Shown: positions 51,907-61,453, counted from the first letter of the stretch. The stretch is 64,000 nucleotides of DNA from Senegalimassilia faecalis (GCF_004135645.1 NZ_SDPW01000001.1:1922001-1986000), one strand, 5' to 3'. A program made the numbers and translations. The notes: a model not told the origin generated them from the letters alone.

Positions 51907-52317
51907 TTAAATCACGATCCCGTTGCAATGGTCGATTTCGTGCTGGATGATCTGCGCGGTAAAGCCCGAGAAGCTTCGCTCGTGCCGCACAAACGAAGCA
52001 TCCTGGTACGTAACGTGAATCTTCCGAAACCGCTCGCAGGGGCGTACGCCAACAAGTGACAAGCACCCTTCTTCTGTTTTGAACCGATTCGATGCATGCA
52101 TGATCTCGGGATTGAACATAAGCTCGGGCGTGCCATTATTATCGAACACGATGATGCGCTTCCTTACGCCAATCATGTTCGCGGCCATACCCACGCAGGA
52201 ATCTGCATGTGCTGCCAGGGTATCGAGCAAGTCTTGCCCGATGGGAACATCCTGCTCAGTAGCAGGTTCGGACGGCATGCCAAGCAACAACTCATTGCGC
52301 ATTATCGGTTTGATCAT
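51907..52317 (-). CDS. def: Peptide deformylase
   Basis: The 136-residue enzyme removes the formyl group from nascent proteins. Motifs are GMAANMIG, EGCLSL and HEIDH, so all metal and catalytic residues are present. This contrasts with the deformylase-like protein at 37715. The start at 52317 has GGAGG six bases upstream; an ATG at 52329 is possible. It is shorter than typical type 1 enzymes (about 165 residues) and ends soon after HEIDH, as in the actinobacterial/Firmicute short forms. recQ follows without a gap. Confidence 0.88.
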   Translation of the reverse strand: MIKPIMRNELLLGMPSEPATEQDVPIGQDLLDTLAAHADSCVGMAANMIGVRKRIIVFDNNGTPELMFNPEIMHASNRFKTEEGCLSLVGVRPCERFRKIHVTYQDASFVRHERSFSGFTAQIIQHEIDHCNGIVI

Positions 52318-52583
52318 GATTGCCTCCATATCCTCACGCTTTTCAACTGGTAACCACCTCAACCGAACGTCGCGAGACAAGGCACGCAATCCGAAAGCAA
52401 GGCAGGATAAGCCGCACCGCCGATCATCTGCCACGCCCTGAAAACGGAAAAGGGATTTCGCATGGCGTAACTGTACCATGTGAAATCCCTTGATTCAATA
52501 AAAATCGAACAACTGTGCGGTTTTGCACGATTATCGACTTTGACACTAGGAAATACCCGCGCGCTCCAGTGTGCGAAAAGCTG

Positions 52584-53888
52584 CTAGCGGGGAAGGAATT
52601 TGTCCAGCTCAGCGTCGAGTTCGGGCAAATGCTTCACCTGCAAGCTATCAGCGAACCTACCGCGCACCATGACGCGGCGCACGTTACGCAGCGCCTCCAA
52701 ATCGTCAAGCGGGTTGGCGTCAAGCACGATCAGATCGGCCGATTTCCCCACCTCGACGGAACCGGTCTCGTTGCCCAAGCCAATGATGCGCGCGTTGCCC
52801 AGCGTGGCCGTGTGCAACGCAAGCTGACGGCTAGCGCCAACGATGCGCTCGAAATACACCAGCTCGCGCCACATGTCGTACTGCGTGACATAAGGGCACG
52901 CGGAGTCCGTTCCCAGGCCAACGGGGATGCCGGCTGCCAGCGCCTTCTTCGCGGCATCCACGATGCCCTCGTAAACGATGCGCCCGTTCGTCACCTGCAC
53001 GTCGGTTGAATGCGTCATCTCGGGCGGCAGCTTGATAAACGGCAGCGCGGGCGAGATAGTGCACGTCAGCGCGCTGGCGCGCCCGACGCCGTTTTCGCGG
53101 AACGCCGCAAGCAGCTCGTCGTCGAGCACGCCGCCGTGCTCGATAGTGTCGACACCTGCCTGCAGGCCCACGCGCACGCCTTCACTGCTTTCGATGTGCG
53201 CTGCGGTATGCATGCCCAGCTTATGCGCCTCGTCGACAGCCGCCGCGGCAATCTCGGGCGACATGCGCAGCACGCCCGGCTCCCCTTCTTTTTCGGCATC
53301 GAAAACGCCGCCCGTGATGAACAGCTTCACCAGATCGCACTTATGAGCAAAGCATTCGCGCACGATTTCACGAGCTTCATCAGGCGTTTTCGCAATATGA
53401 GCGAACAGACCGGCACCGTGGCCGCCCGGCACCGTCACGCCAACGCCCGACGTGACCAGGCGAGGCCCCACATATTTGCCCGCATTGATGGCATCGCGCA
53501 CCCACACGTCGGCAAAACCCGGATCGCCCACGCTGCGCACCGTGGTAACGCCGCTGGCAAGCTGCTGTTGGGCGTGCTTGCGCAGCGTGCGGTGCAGATA
53601 CCAGCGCCCGATGGGGTTGCCGACCACCTTGTCGATAAGGTCGCCCGCCGCGCCCGCACTGGTGGGCTTGCCGCTACCGCACAGGTGAACATGCAGGTTG
53701 ACCAGGCCCGGCATAAGGTACGCGCCTTTAAGGTCAACCTCTTGCGCGCCTGCCGGCCCAACCGTCGAGCCGGCAGGGCCCACCGCGCTGATACGACCCG
53801 CCTCGTCAACGGCAACGATCATATTCGGTTGCGGCTGCATATCGCGCGTGCCGTCAAGCAGCGTAGCGTGCGTGAAAACGTAGGACAT
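52584..53888 (-). CDS. Metal-dependent amidohydrolase (imidazolonepropionase/prolidase-like)
   Basis: The 434-residue TIM-barrel enzyme has the metal motifs in order: NLHVHLCG (HxH), LVKLFITGGVF with the bridging Lys, HTAAHIES and DTIEHGG (two His), and GLGTDSA (Asp). This pattern fits the amidohydrolase group that includes Xaa-Pro dipeptidases and imidazolonepropionase-related enzymes. No signal peptide is seen. The start at 53888 follows GGGGAAGCC; the extension to 54047 is not family-like. Substrate unknown. Confidence 0.85.
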   Translation of the reverse strand: MSYVFTHATLLDGTRDMQPQPNMIVAVDEAGRISAVGPAGSTVGPAGAQEVDLKGAYLMPGLVNLHVHLCGSGKPTSAGAAGDLIDKVVGNPIGRWYLHRTLRKHAQQQLASGVTTVRSVGDPGFADVWVRDAINAGKYVGPRLVTSGVGVTVPGGHGAGLFAHIAKTPDEAREIVRECFAHKCDLVKLFITGGVFDAEKEGEPGVLRMSPEIAAAAVDEAHKLGMHTAAHIESSEGVRVGLQAGVDTIEHGGVLDDELLAAFRENGVGRASALTCTISPALPFIKLPPEMTHSTDVQVTNGRIVYEGIVDAAKKALAAGIPVGLGTDSACPYVTQYDMWRELVYFERIVGASRQLALHTATLGNARIIGLGNETGSVEVGKSADLIVLDANPLDDLEALRNVRRVMVRGRFADSLQVKHLPELDAELDKFLPR

Positions 53889-54418
53889 GGCTTCCCCTTT
53901 TCGCCAAGCCGCCGCATGCGCGCTGCACACGACGGCGAATGTACTGTGCAGCGAGCGTATCAATAACCCGCGCGAACGTCCAGCGTTACACCCCATTTGA
54001 GGAAAAACACGCTCGACGAGCATGCGCGGCAAAACGCGAAATCGCACTGCAAAACGGCCGAGTCACCAGGAGAAACGATAGCCAAACATCAGCACAGCAT
54101 GCGAAACGCCACTTCTAGCGCGTATCCGAAAATGCCGCAAGCAACCAATAATGCTGCACGGCCGCAACCATCCACGAAGCAATCCTGCAAGGTTTCGCGT
54201 GCTTTTCGCGCATATATCGGCAAAAGGTGCGCAAGGTTTGCCTGCCATACTTGAGAACGTGGCGACAACGCAAAGCAGCACGCGGGCCGTGGAACGGGAG
54301 ACGCCCCGGCCGCTTTTGCTCATCTCCCCCGTGCGCCGCACAGATAACGAAACGGGCGGGCTCCTTCGCAAACTCGAAGCTCGCCCGCCACGTTCCCCGG
54401 CGACATAAAAGAGAGCCT
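53889..54418. other. Intergenic region without a gene
   Basis: These 530 bases separate the amidohydrolase and brnT. No start signal or family match is seen. A hairpin pairs CGGGCGGGCT with AGCTCGCCCG (about 54353-54393) just before brnT and may be a terminator of unknown origin or a regulatory stem. Confidence 0.4.
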
Positions 54419-54688
54419 ATGACGGACTTTGAATACGACCCCCGCAAAAGCGAGTCAAACAAAATGAAGCACGGAGTGGATTTCGAAAAGGCAAAAGCAC
54501 TTTGGAACGACCCGAAAGCAATACTGGTACCTGCTCGCAGCGATGATGAAATACGCTATCTAGTCATCGGGAAAATGCAAGGAAAACATTGGACGGCCGT
54601 AGCTACCAACAGAGGCGCAAACGTGCGTATAATATCAGTAAGAAGATCAAGGCAAGAAGAGGAGGCCCTGTATGACGAAAACAATTAG
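54419..54688 (+). CDS. brnT: BrnT-family toxin
   Basis: The 89-residue protein matches BrnT (DUF497), a RelE-fold ribonuclease toxin: FEYDPRKSESNKMKHGVDFE, KALWNDP, VIGKMQGKHWTAVATNRG and IISVRRSRQEEEALYDE. Length is normal and no damage is visible. AAAGAGAG precedes the ATG. The antitoxin gene overlaps its end by 17 bases, the usual order for BrnT-BrnA. Confidence 0.88.
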   Translation: MTDFEYDPRKSESNKMKHGVDFEKAKALWNDPKAILVPARSDDEIRYLVIGKMQGKHWTAVATNRGANVRIISVRRSRQEEEALYDENN

Positions 54689-54875
54689 CGCCTCGGAACT
54701 CGATAGGCTTTTTGACGAGGGGAAAGAAAACATCTTACCGTATTTCGATCTCTCAGCCATCGCAAGAATCAATGACCCAGCATCACACATCGCGAATTGC
54801 CGCTTAAACGCAAGCAAAGATGACACAACGCACAAGGCCGATTGCGCCGCGTTTTCCAACCCGTTAATCGCGTAG
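54672..54875 (+). CDS. brnA: Short BrnA-like antitoxin, apparently truncated
   Basis: The 67-residue frame begins ISASELDRLFDEGKENILPYFDLS, the toxin-binding N-terminus of BrnA-type antitoxins. The ribbon-helix-helix DNA-binding half that normally follows is missing; the frame continues with 30 residues lacking family resemblance (HIANCRLNASKDDTTHK). No other frame downstream supplies the lost part. It may still neutralise the toxin but should not autoregulate. AAGAGGAGG precedes the ATG strongly. Confidence 0.65.
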   Translation: MTKTISASELDRLFDEGKENILPYFDLSAIARINDPASHIANCRLNASKDDTTHKADCAAFSNPLIA

Positions 54876-54920
54876 AGCGCCCGGCGAACATCATCTCGTA
54901 AGCATATATACGTCCAGCAG

Positions 54921-54960
54921 AAAGCGGGCCCGATTCGATTGAAATCGGGCCCGCTTTATC
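54921..54960. terminator. Bidirectional intrinsic terminator
   Basis: AAAGCGGGCCCGATT (54921-54935) pairs with AATCGGGCCCGCTTT (54942-54956), with T-rich ATCATT on the + side. It separates the convergent brnTA and EF-G-like genes. Confidence 0.85.
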
Positions 54961-54991
54961 ATTAACCATCAGCACGAACTACCGCGAAACG

Positions 54992-57058
54992 CTAACCGCG
55001 AGCTGCCTGGTATTCTGCGACGAGCTTCTTCGTGACATCGGCAGGCGCGGGGTCGTAGCCTTCCAGCTGGATGAAGTACGAGCCCGAGCCGCGCGTCATG
55101 GCGCGCAAATCCTTCGTGTAGCTGACCACCTCGGCATACGGCACGCGCACCATGATGACCGTCTCGCCTTCATCGGTGGAATCGGTGCCCACGATACGGC
55201 CGCGACGCGTAGAGATGTCGCCCATAACGGTGCCGGCGTATTCCTCGGTTACCACGATGTCCATGTTCGCCATGGGCTCAAGCAGAATGGGCTCGGCCTT
55301 CTCGCATGCCGCACGGAAGCCGATGCGCGCAGCCGTTTTGAACGCCATCTCGTTCGAATCGACCGAATGATACGAGCCGTCGAACACGGCGCACTTGATG
55401 TCCACCATGGGGTATCCCGCCAAGAACCCTTCGGCCATAGCCTCCTGCACGCCCTTGTCAACGGCGGGAATAAGGCCGCCGGGGATGGCGCCGCCTTTGA
55501 TCTCGTCCACGAATTCGTAACCCGCGCCCGGGTTCGGGCTGATGCGCAGCCAGCAATCACCGAACTGCCCGGCGCCGCCCGTCTGCTTCTTGTGACGCCC
55601 CTGCGCTTCGGCGGTTTTGCGGATGGTCTCGCGGTACGGGATGCGCACCGGCACAAGCCGCGCCTCAACCTTGGCCTGTTCCTTCATGCGCGCCAGCAGC
55701 GTTTCCACCGCCGCCTCGCCCATGGCAGTGACGATAGTCTGGTGCGTTTCCTCGTTGCGGCTGATGCGCAGCGTGGGGTCGTTCTCGGCGGCGCGCGCCA
55801 AAAACGCGCCCACCTTGTCCTCTTCCTTCTTGTTCGCAGCCTCGATGGCAACGGGATACTGCGGCACGGGAAGCGGCAGCGGGTCGATGGCGGTGCTGCC
55901 AAGCAGCGACAGCGTGTCGGACGCGCGCGTGTCGGCAAGCTTCGGCACCACGATGATATCGCCGGCCTTCGCCGATTTCACGTCCGTGGCCTCTTTGCCC
56001 ATCATGACGTACAGGTGCCCCAGGCGCTCTTTCTTGCCCGTGCGCGAGTTGATAAGCTCCATGCCCGGCGTAAGCGTACCGCTGAAGATTTTCAGGTAGC
56101 TCAAGCGTCCCACAAACGGGTCGGCAACGGTTTTGAACACGAAAGCGGCCGGCTCGCCGTTTGCGTCCACGAACGTCTCGTTGCCGTCTGCCAGGCGGAA
56201 CGCCCCGTGATGGCGCGGGTGCGGGAAATACGTGCAGATGTCCTTCATCACGCAGCGAATGCCCTGTTCGATGATAGTGGAGCCGACGTACACCGGAATG
56301 AACAGCTCCTGCGCGATGGCCTGGTCAAGCAGCCGCTCAAGCTCTTCCTGCGTCAGCTGCTCTGAGCCGTCCAAGTACTTCATCATCAGCTCGTCGTCGG
56401 CCTCGGCCACCAGGTCGCACAGCTTGTCGCGGGCGATCTGCGCTTCTTCCTCGTACTCGGGCGGAATGTCCTCGATGCGGTCGTCGGTGGTGCCGTCCTG
56501 GTCGAAATAGCGCGCCTTCATGCGCAGCACGTCGATAACGCCCTTGAAGTTCTCCGCCACGCCGATGGGAATGGTGACCGGCCCCAAGCGGCTGCCGAAA
56601 CGCGCGTGCAGCTGCGCCATGATGGTGTCGAAGTTGGCGTGCTCGCGGTCGATGTGGTTGATGAACACGGCGCGCGACAGGCGCATGCCCTCAGCCTCGC
56701 GCCACAGTTTCGTGGTCATGACTTGTGGACCTGCCACGGCGTCAACCACGAACAGCGCCATTTCGGCAGCCTGCATGGTAGCAAGCGTGTCGCCGATGAA
56801 ATCGGGGTGGCCCGACGTGTCAAGCAGGTTGATTTTGTAGTCGTGGTACGGGATAGGCGCAATGGACGTGCCGATAGTGAACTTGCGGCGAATCTCCTCT
56901 TCATCGTAATCCAGATACGATTTGCCGTCGTGCGTGGTACCCATGCGCGGCGTGCGGCCCGAAACGTGCAGCATGGCTTCGGCCAGCGACGTTTTACCGG
57001 CGCCATCTTGGCCCACCAGCACGATATTGCGAACATGTTCGGTAGCAGGAGCTGCCAT
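54992..57058 (-). CDS. Elongation factor G-like GTPase (paralogue)
   Basis: The 688-residue protein has the five-domain EF-G layout but variant GTPase motifs: GQDGAGKTS (G1), DTSGHPDF (G3) and NHID (G4, normally NKxD). The C-terminal domains have GGAGQFGDCWLRISP and GDISTRRGRIVGTDS. It belongs to the EF-G-like (FusA2-type) branch that coexists with a true EF-G; roles are unclear. It is a single gene. No ribosome-protection tetracycline signature was recognised. Confidence 0.85.
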   Translation of the reverse strand: MAAPATEHVRNIVLVGQDGAGKTSLAEAMLHVSGRTPRMGTTHDGKSYLDYDEEEIRRKFTIGTSIAPIPYHDYKINLLDTSGHPDFIGDTLATMQAAEMALFVVDAVAGPQVMTTKLWREAEGMRLSRAVFINHIDREHANFDTIMAQLHARFGSRLGPVTIPIGVAENFKGVIDVLRMKARYFDQDGTTDDRIEDIPPEYEEEAQIARDKLCDLVAEADDELMMKYLDGSEQLTQEELERLLDQAIAQELFIPVYVGSTIIEQGIRCVMKDICTYFPHPRHHGAFRLADGNETFVDANGEPAAFVFKTVADPFVGRLSYLKIFSGTLTPGMELINSRTGKKERLGHLYVMMGKEATDVKSAKAGDIIVVPKLADTRASDTLSLLGSTAIDPLPLPVPQYPVAIEAANKKEEDKVGAFLARAAENDPTLRISRNEETHQTIVTAMGEAAVETLLARMKEQAKVEARLVPVRIPYRETIRKTAEAQGRHKKQTGGAGQFGDCWLRISPNPGAGYEFVDEIKGGAIPGGLIPAVDKGVQEAMAEGFLAGYPMVDIKCAVFDGSYHSVDSNEMAFKTAARIGFRAACEKAEPILLEPMANMDIVVTEEYAGTVMGDISTRRGRIVGTDSTDEGETVIMVRVPYAEVVSYTKDLRAMTRGSGSYFIQLEGYDPAPADVTKKLVAEYQAARG

Positions 57059-57658
57059 AAGATCACCTTCCCCTAATAAGGCGACCGCGCCAAATCCCCA
57101 AAAGGCGCGAGCGCAAACGAACCGCAGTGTTGCAGCGCGCCGATTGCTTCAGAAGAGCCCCGAAGCTAGACCAAGCGGAAGCACCGCCCCATCGACGCGA
57201 GAATGCGTTGGCTACAGTGTAGCGCAATTTGGTCGCCGAACAGGGAAAACGTTACTGTATGGACACGCCCCGGGGCGTGTCGCCGAGCCCGCATCAAGAA
57301 GACGGGGAATGCCACAGCGGGCAGGTGGCTGTTCAAAGCGTGTTGCACTTTCGCATACACCGCACATGAGCAGGTAAAGAAGAGTTGCGCGCTCGCGATA
57401 TCACGCGCGAAGCACGCGGTGCAGGCGCCAATGCATCAGCGTCTGCCAGGCCGCCGGCAGCCGCAAAGCCCATCAAGACGATATGGGCAACGCGTTACGC
57501 GTTGGTGACGGTTCGCCACGCAGCTGACAGGCCGGGCACGCGGCGCGGTATGGTACCGAAAGCGGAACGAGGCTGCTATGCCCGTCCCGCACAACAAACT
57601 CTCGCGCGGGGTACAGCCCCGCGTCACCGCGAAGCACGGCAACGGAAGAAGGCAGCAC
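57059..57658. other. Intergenic region with a 20-bp perfect palindrome
   Basis: No supported gene lies in these 600 bases. GACACGCCCCGGGGCGTGTC (57262-57281) is a perfect palindrome, either an operator or a short hairpin. Confidence 0.4.
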
Positions 57659-58021
57659 ATGGCGTTTCCCCGGCACCCCATCATCGACGTCACCCCCATC
57701 GACGCGGCGCGCGGAGCAGCGCAAACCGCAGGGGCGACCGCGCACACCGCCGCGGAAGCCTTCACGCCGCCAACATTCGGCAAGCAGAAGCAGGCCGTTG
57801 ATAACGAGCCGTTGCACACCACGTTCGTCGACGGCTTCGGCAACCCCGTTAGCGAAAAAGGCGGCGGTCGTATAAGCGGCGCGGTGCAAACCGTTGCGGG
57901 TGTGGCGGTCATGGCCGTTGGCGTGCCCATGCTTATTCTGCCCGGGCCCGGCGTGCTGGCCATCGGGGCCGGCGCCGCTATCGCAGCCGGCGGTGTAAAG
58001 AAAATGCGCAACGGGAAATAA
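57659..58021 (+). CDS. Small protein with a C-terminal glycine-rich membrane hairpin
   Basis: The 120-residue protein has a polar N-terminal 70 residues and a hydrophobic Gly-rich C-terminus (VAGVAVMAVGVPMLILPGPGVLAIGAGAAIA) split by LPGPG, a likely membrane hairpin. Similar LPGPG segments occur in small bacterial membrane proteins of unknown function (PGPGW-like). GGAAGAAGG precedes the ATG at 57659. A strong terminator follows. Confidence 0.6.
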   Translation: MAFPRHPIIDVTPIDAARGAAQTAGATAHTAAEAFTPPTFGKQKQAVDNEPLHTTFVDGFGNPVSEKGGGRISGAVQTVAGVAVMAVGVPMLILPGPGVLAIGAGAAIAAGGVKKMRNGK

Positions 58022-58076
58022 GCCCGTCGCTCGTATCGTCAAGCTCCTCAAAGCGCTGTTTGCATCTACACAACAA

Positions 58077-58119
58077 GAATAGGGTTGTCGGTGACCGATT
58101 TATACCGACAACCCTATTC
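58077..58119 (+). terminator. Strong hairpin terminator
   Basis: GAATAGGGTTGTCGGT (58077-58092) pairs perfectly with ACCGACAACCCTATTC (58104-58119) around eleven bases, then CTTG. It ends the small membrane protein transcript; the rest of the 335-base gap before the next gene shows nothing further. Confidence 0.75.
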
Positions 58120-58356
58120 CTTGCTCTGCGACAATGGCGCTCCCATGCAGCCAAACACGTTACTTCCCGTAAACCACAGCGCAACGACACCGTAACGATT
58201 TCGAGCAACACGCACGCTGCGCATTCTCGGTGCCGTACCATGCAATCCAACAAGCAAGAGCGAACGCGCTGGGGCCAAAAGCAAGCGCGGCGCCTAAGAG
58301 CGCAAGCACAACAATTTCAACCCTCCCCTTCGCCTTCAAGCAGAAAGGAAGCACCC

Positions 58357-59286
58357 ATGTGCACAGCCATTCGATTCACCGACCCTGACGGCAACCTGTA
58401 TTTCGGCCGCAACCTTGACTGGGCGTACGGCTACGGCGAAACCATCACGTTCACGCCGCGCAACCACCCCGCCAACACCGGACACCGCGCTATTATGGGT
58501 ATGGCCATTACCTCCGACGACTTCCCGTTGTACTTCGACTGCGCCAACGAGGACGGCCTGGCCATCGCCGGTCTAAACTTCCCCGGCTACGCGCATTTCC
58601 CCGAAACGGCGCGCCCGGGCACCACCGCCGTGGCGCCGTACGAGTTCCCGCTGTGGGTGTGCTCGAACTTCGCAAGCGTTGACGATGTGGAGCGCGCGCT
58701 GGCCGACGTTACGCTGGTGAACAAGGGGTTCGGCAGCTTCCCCGTTTCTCTGCTGCACTGGATTATCGCCGACGCCACGGGCTGCATTGTGGTGGAGTCT
58801 ACCGCCGAGGACCTGCAGGTCATGCGCGACCCGGCCGATGTGCTGGCAAACCAGCCCGGGTTGGCGTGGCATCTGGAGAACCTGCGCAGCTATCTGAACG
58901 TCACGCCCGAAGCACCCGCTTCCGCGAACTGGGGGAACGCCAAGCTCACACCGTACGGCGCCGGTGCGGGCATGCGCGGGCTGCCCGGCGACGTGTACTC
59001 GCCGTCGCGTTTCGTGCGTGCTGCGTACCTCAATGCTCACCATGCGCCGAAAACCGGCGAGCAGGCCAACGTGGCACGCGTGTTCCGCACGCTTGGCGGC
59101 GTGGCCATGGTGGAAGGATGCGCCGAGATGAACGACGGCGCCAACGAGCTGACCATTTTCACCAGCGCCTTCTCGGCGCGCGAGGGCCGCTACTATTACA
59201 ACACCTACGAGCAGCCCGCCTACGTCAGCGCGGCGTTCACCGACTTCGACCTCGATGGCACCCACGTGCAGCAGGTGGCAAAGTAG
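58357..59286 (+). CDS. Choloylglycine hydrolase family enzyme (bile salt hydrolase-like)
   Basis: The 309-residue Ntn-hydrolase should be activated by removal of Met1 to expose Cys2 (MCTAIRF). Family residues are present: Arg18 and Asp21 in FGRNLDW, Asn in AGLNFPGYA, Asn in VLANQPGLAWHLENL, and Arg in GDVYSPSRFVRAAY. It cleaves amide bonds in conjugated bile salts or in penicillin V and N-acyl homoserine lactones; the overall pattern fits bile salt hydrolase. AGAAAGGAAG precedes the ATG. There is no signal peptide. It is monocistronic. Confidence 0.88.
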   Translation: MCTAIRFTDPDGNLYFGRNLDWAYGYGETITFTPRNHPANTGHRAIMGMAITSDDFPLYFDCANEDGLAIAGLNFPGYAHFPETARPGTTAVAPYEFPLWVCSNFASVDDVERALADVTLVNKGFGSFPVSLLHWIIADATGCIVVESTAEDLQVMRDPADVLANQPGLAWHLENLRSYLNVTPEAPASANWGNAKLTPYGAGAGMRGLPGDVYSPSRFVRAAYLNAHHAPKTGEQANVARVFRTLGGVAMVEGCAEMNDGANELTIFTSAFSAREGRYYYNTYEQPAYVSAAFTDFDLDGTHVQQVAK

Positions 59287-59361
59287 GCGGAATTTCCGAA
59301 AGCGGCCTTTTTATAGGCTTGAAAGGTTCCAAACGAAACGCAAAGCACTTGCCGGGTTGCG

Positions 59362-59391
59362 GTGCCCCACCAGCTTCAGCCAGTGGGGCAC
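59362..59391. terminator. Hairpin between convergent genes
   Basis: GTGCCCCAC (59362-59370) pairs with GTGGGGCAC (59383-59391). It lies between the hydrolase and the convergent coiled-coil gene and may serve both. Confidence 0.65.
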
Positions 59392-59404
59392 TCAAATGTT
59401 GGCG

Positions 59405-61255
59405 CTATTTCCCGCTGTAGGCGTATGTGGGCAGGTGCTTGCCGCAGTGGCCGATGACCAGCAGCTTCTTGTCGTGGTCGGGATAGAAGTGCACGCGCAG
59501 GGGTGATTGGCCCTCGATCGAGCGGCCTTTGACGTGGGCGGACATGTCCACCACGCGCCCGTCGTAATCAAGCTTGCGCAGGCGCATGAGGGCGGGGTCC
59601 TTCGCGGTCATGGGACCTTCCGACAGCGCCAAGCGCAGCGTCGAACGCTCCTCGAAACGCGCCGGGATGTCCACCGATTCGTCGCCGAACACCAGCGGGT
59701 ACAGCACAACAGCCATGTCGCGCAGGGCCGCCCATGTTTCGCGCATGTCGCCCATTGCGAACTCGCGCGCCGCTTTCTCGGCATTCGGGTGCACGTACAG
59801 CCGATCGGGAAACGCGCGTTTGGCCAGCAGCAAGGCGCCCAGCGGCGTTTGCGGAAACTCCAGCGTGTTGAACAGATCGGCGCGCGCCTGCACGGCGGCG
59901 GCCTGCTCTTGCGCGCGGCGGGCCGTTTCCTCGGCAAGCCGCAGGTTGTGCTGCAGCGTGGCCGTTTTCGACACCATGGTGCCGATCATGTTCTGCTCTT
60001 TTGCCAGCTGCGCACCCTGCGCGTTGTAGGCCGCCGTCAGGTCTTTTTGCTCCTGAACCATGGCTTCCATGCGCGTTTTCATAGCGCGACAGCGCGCTTC
60101 GGCCTGGATGGCGGCTTCTTTGATGGCATCGATGTTCTTGATGTCGCGTTCGCGCTGCTCGGCCTCTTGACGCGAGCGCTCAGCCTCGCGTTCGGCCTGC
60201 TTGCGTTCGCGTTCGGCCTGCTCAGCCGCGCGGCGAGCCTCGGCCTCGCGGGCGGCTTGCTCCTCGGCGGCGCGCTGGCGCTCTTCGGCGGCCTTGCGGG
60301 CGCGCTCCTGCTCGTCGCGGCGCTCAAGCTCGCCTTCCTCGAACGCCACGAACGTGGTGCGCCGTGCGCCTTCGATTTCCCGAACGTCCAGGCCGTCGGT
60401 CAAAAACAACGCCAGCAGCTTGTCGAGCACCGGCGCCGTTTCCAGCCATGCGCGCTCGTTGATCCAGCCATACGCGCCGGGCTCGGGCGGGTCGTTTAGC
60501 GGCGTGGCCGCCAGCACCTCGCGCCGCTTGCGCTGCCCCGCTTCAATGGAACCCACCGCGTAATACAGCGGCACGCTGACCATGTCGAAGCGGTCGCCTT
60601 TTTCCATAAGGATGTTGTACAGCACCACCAGGTATTTCGACATGGTGGTCAGATGCAGCACGGCGCCGACAACGGGAAGCTCTTCGGAAGGCGAAGGGAT
60701 GTCGGCTTGCCGCAGGTCAACGCACACGCAATGCCCCGTGATCACGCCGATGACCGTATCGAGCGAAAGCGACGTGGGCAGCTCGGCGCCGCGCGCGAAA
60801 CGCGCGGCGTCGGCCGTGATGCGCACCGTCACGGGCTTTTCAGCCCACAGAGCCAGCGCCGACGGGCCGCCCAGATAGCGCGACGGCTTGATGCGGCGCG
60901 CCTTGCCCTTCACGAACGAGTCGCGAATCTCGCGGTCGCCTTCGATGGACGTGCCCGCAGGAAACAGCGTCTGCACGGCCACGCTGAACTTGATTCCTGC
61001 ATCGATTGCACCCGTGAGCAGGCCCGTTGTCTCGGCAAGCGTGGGGCGCGCCTCGTATTCCATAGGGTGCGAAAGCCGGTAGCGCGCAACCGTGTCCGCC
61101 CAATCGACGTCGCGCTGGCCGGTGGTCTTCCACTCGTAGCACTCCATCAAGTGCGCGCAGAAGTCCTCGTCGGGCTCATCGTACGTGAACACGCGCTCCT
61201 CGTCCGCGCAGGCGGCGGCGTCGGAGGTCGTTTCAAGATCAGCGTTCACGGGCAC
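59405..61255 (-). CDS. Large protein with a central coiled coil, function unknown
   Basis: A protein of about 616 residues starting at GTG 61255 (or 61249). Residues 1-310 look globular (SLDTVIGVITGHCVCVDLRQ; MSKYLVVLYNILMEKGDRFD). Residues about 330-470 are a charged coiled coil rich in Glu, Arg and Ala (RAAEEQAAREAEARRAAEQA). A globular domain ends it (VHPNAEKAAREFAMGDMRET; VHFYPDHDKKLLVIGHCGKH). I do not recognise the family. The open frame extends upstream to 61765 but that part overlaps mrp and is not protein-like. It is divergent from mrp. Confidence 0.7.
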   Translation of the reverse strand: MPVNADLETTSDAAACADEERVFTYDEPDEDFCAHLMECYEWKTTGQRDVDWADTVARYRLSHPMEYEARPTLAETTGLLTGAIDAGIKFSVAVQTLFPAGTSIEGDREIRDSFVKGKARRIKPSRYLGGPSALALWAEKPVTVRITADAARFARGAELPTSLSLDTVIGVITGHCVCVDLRQADIPSPSEELPVVGAVLHLTTMSKYLVVLYNILMEKGDRFDMVSVPLYYAVGSIEAGQRKRREVLAATPLNDPPEPGAYGWINERAWLETAPVLDKLLALFLTDGLDVREIEGARRTTFVAFEEGELERRDEQERARKAAEERQRAAEEQAAREAEARRAAEQAERERKQAEREAERSRQEAEQRERDIKNIDAIKEAAIQAEARCRAMKTRMEAMVQEQKDLTAAYNAQGAQLAKEQNMIGTMVSKTATLQHNLRLAEETARRAQEQAAAVQARADLFNTLEFPQTPLGALLLAKRAFPDRLYVHPNAEKAAREFAMGDMRETWAALRDMAVVLYPLVFGDESVDIPARFEERSTLRLALSEGPMTAKDPALMRLRKLDYDGRVVDMSAHVKGRSIEGQSPLRVHFYPDHDKKLLVIGHCGKHLPTYAYSGK

Positions 61256-61453
61256 ATCGATTCTCTTCTGGTTGCTATAACCTATGTATAGTAGCATGCA
61301 CCCGCACGCACGGCGGCACCAGTCGGCCGCTGCATGCAAATGCCACGCAAGCGGTGCTATTTTCCTCGCGCGAGCACGCGTTGTGCTATCATGCCGCAAA
61401 GGACGAGTGACGCGCCCGGCATTCCGCGGCGCTATATGAGAAAGAAGGAACCA

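Noticed and set aside
60840-61291. Plus-strand frames opposite the coiled-coil gene
   Set aside because: Arg-rich antisense shadows without start signals.
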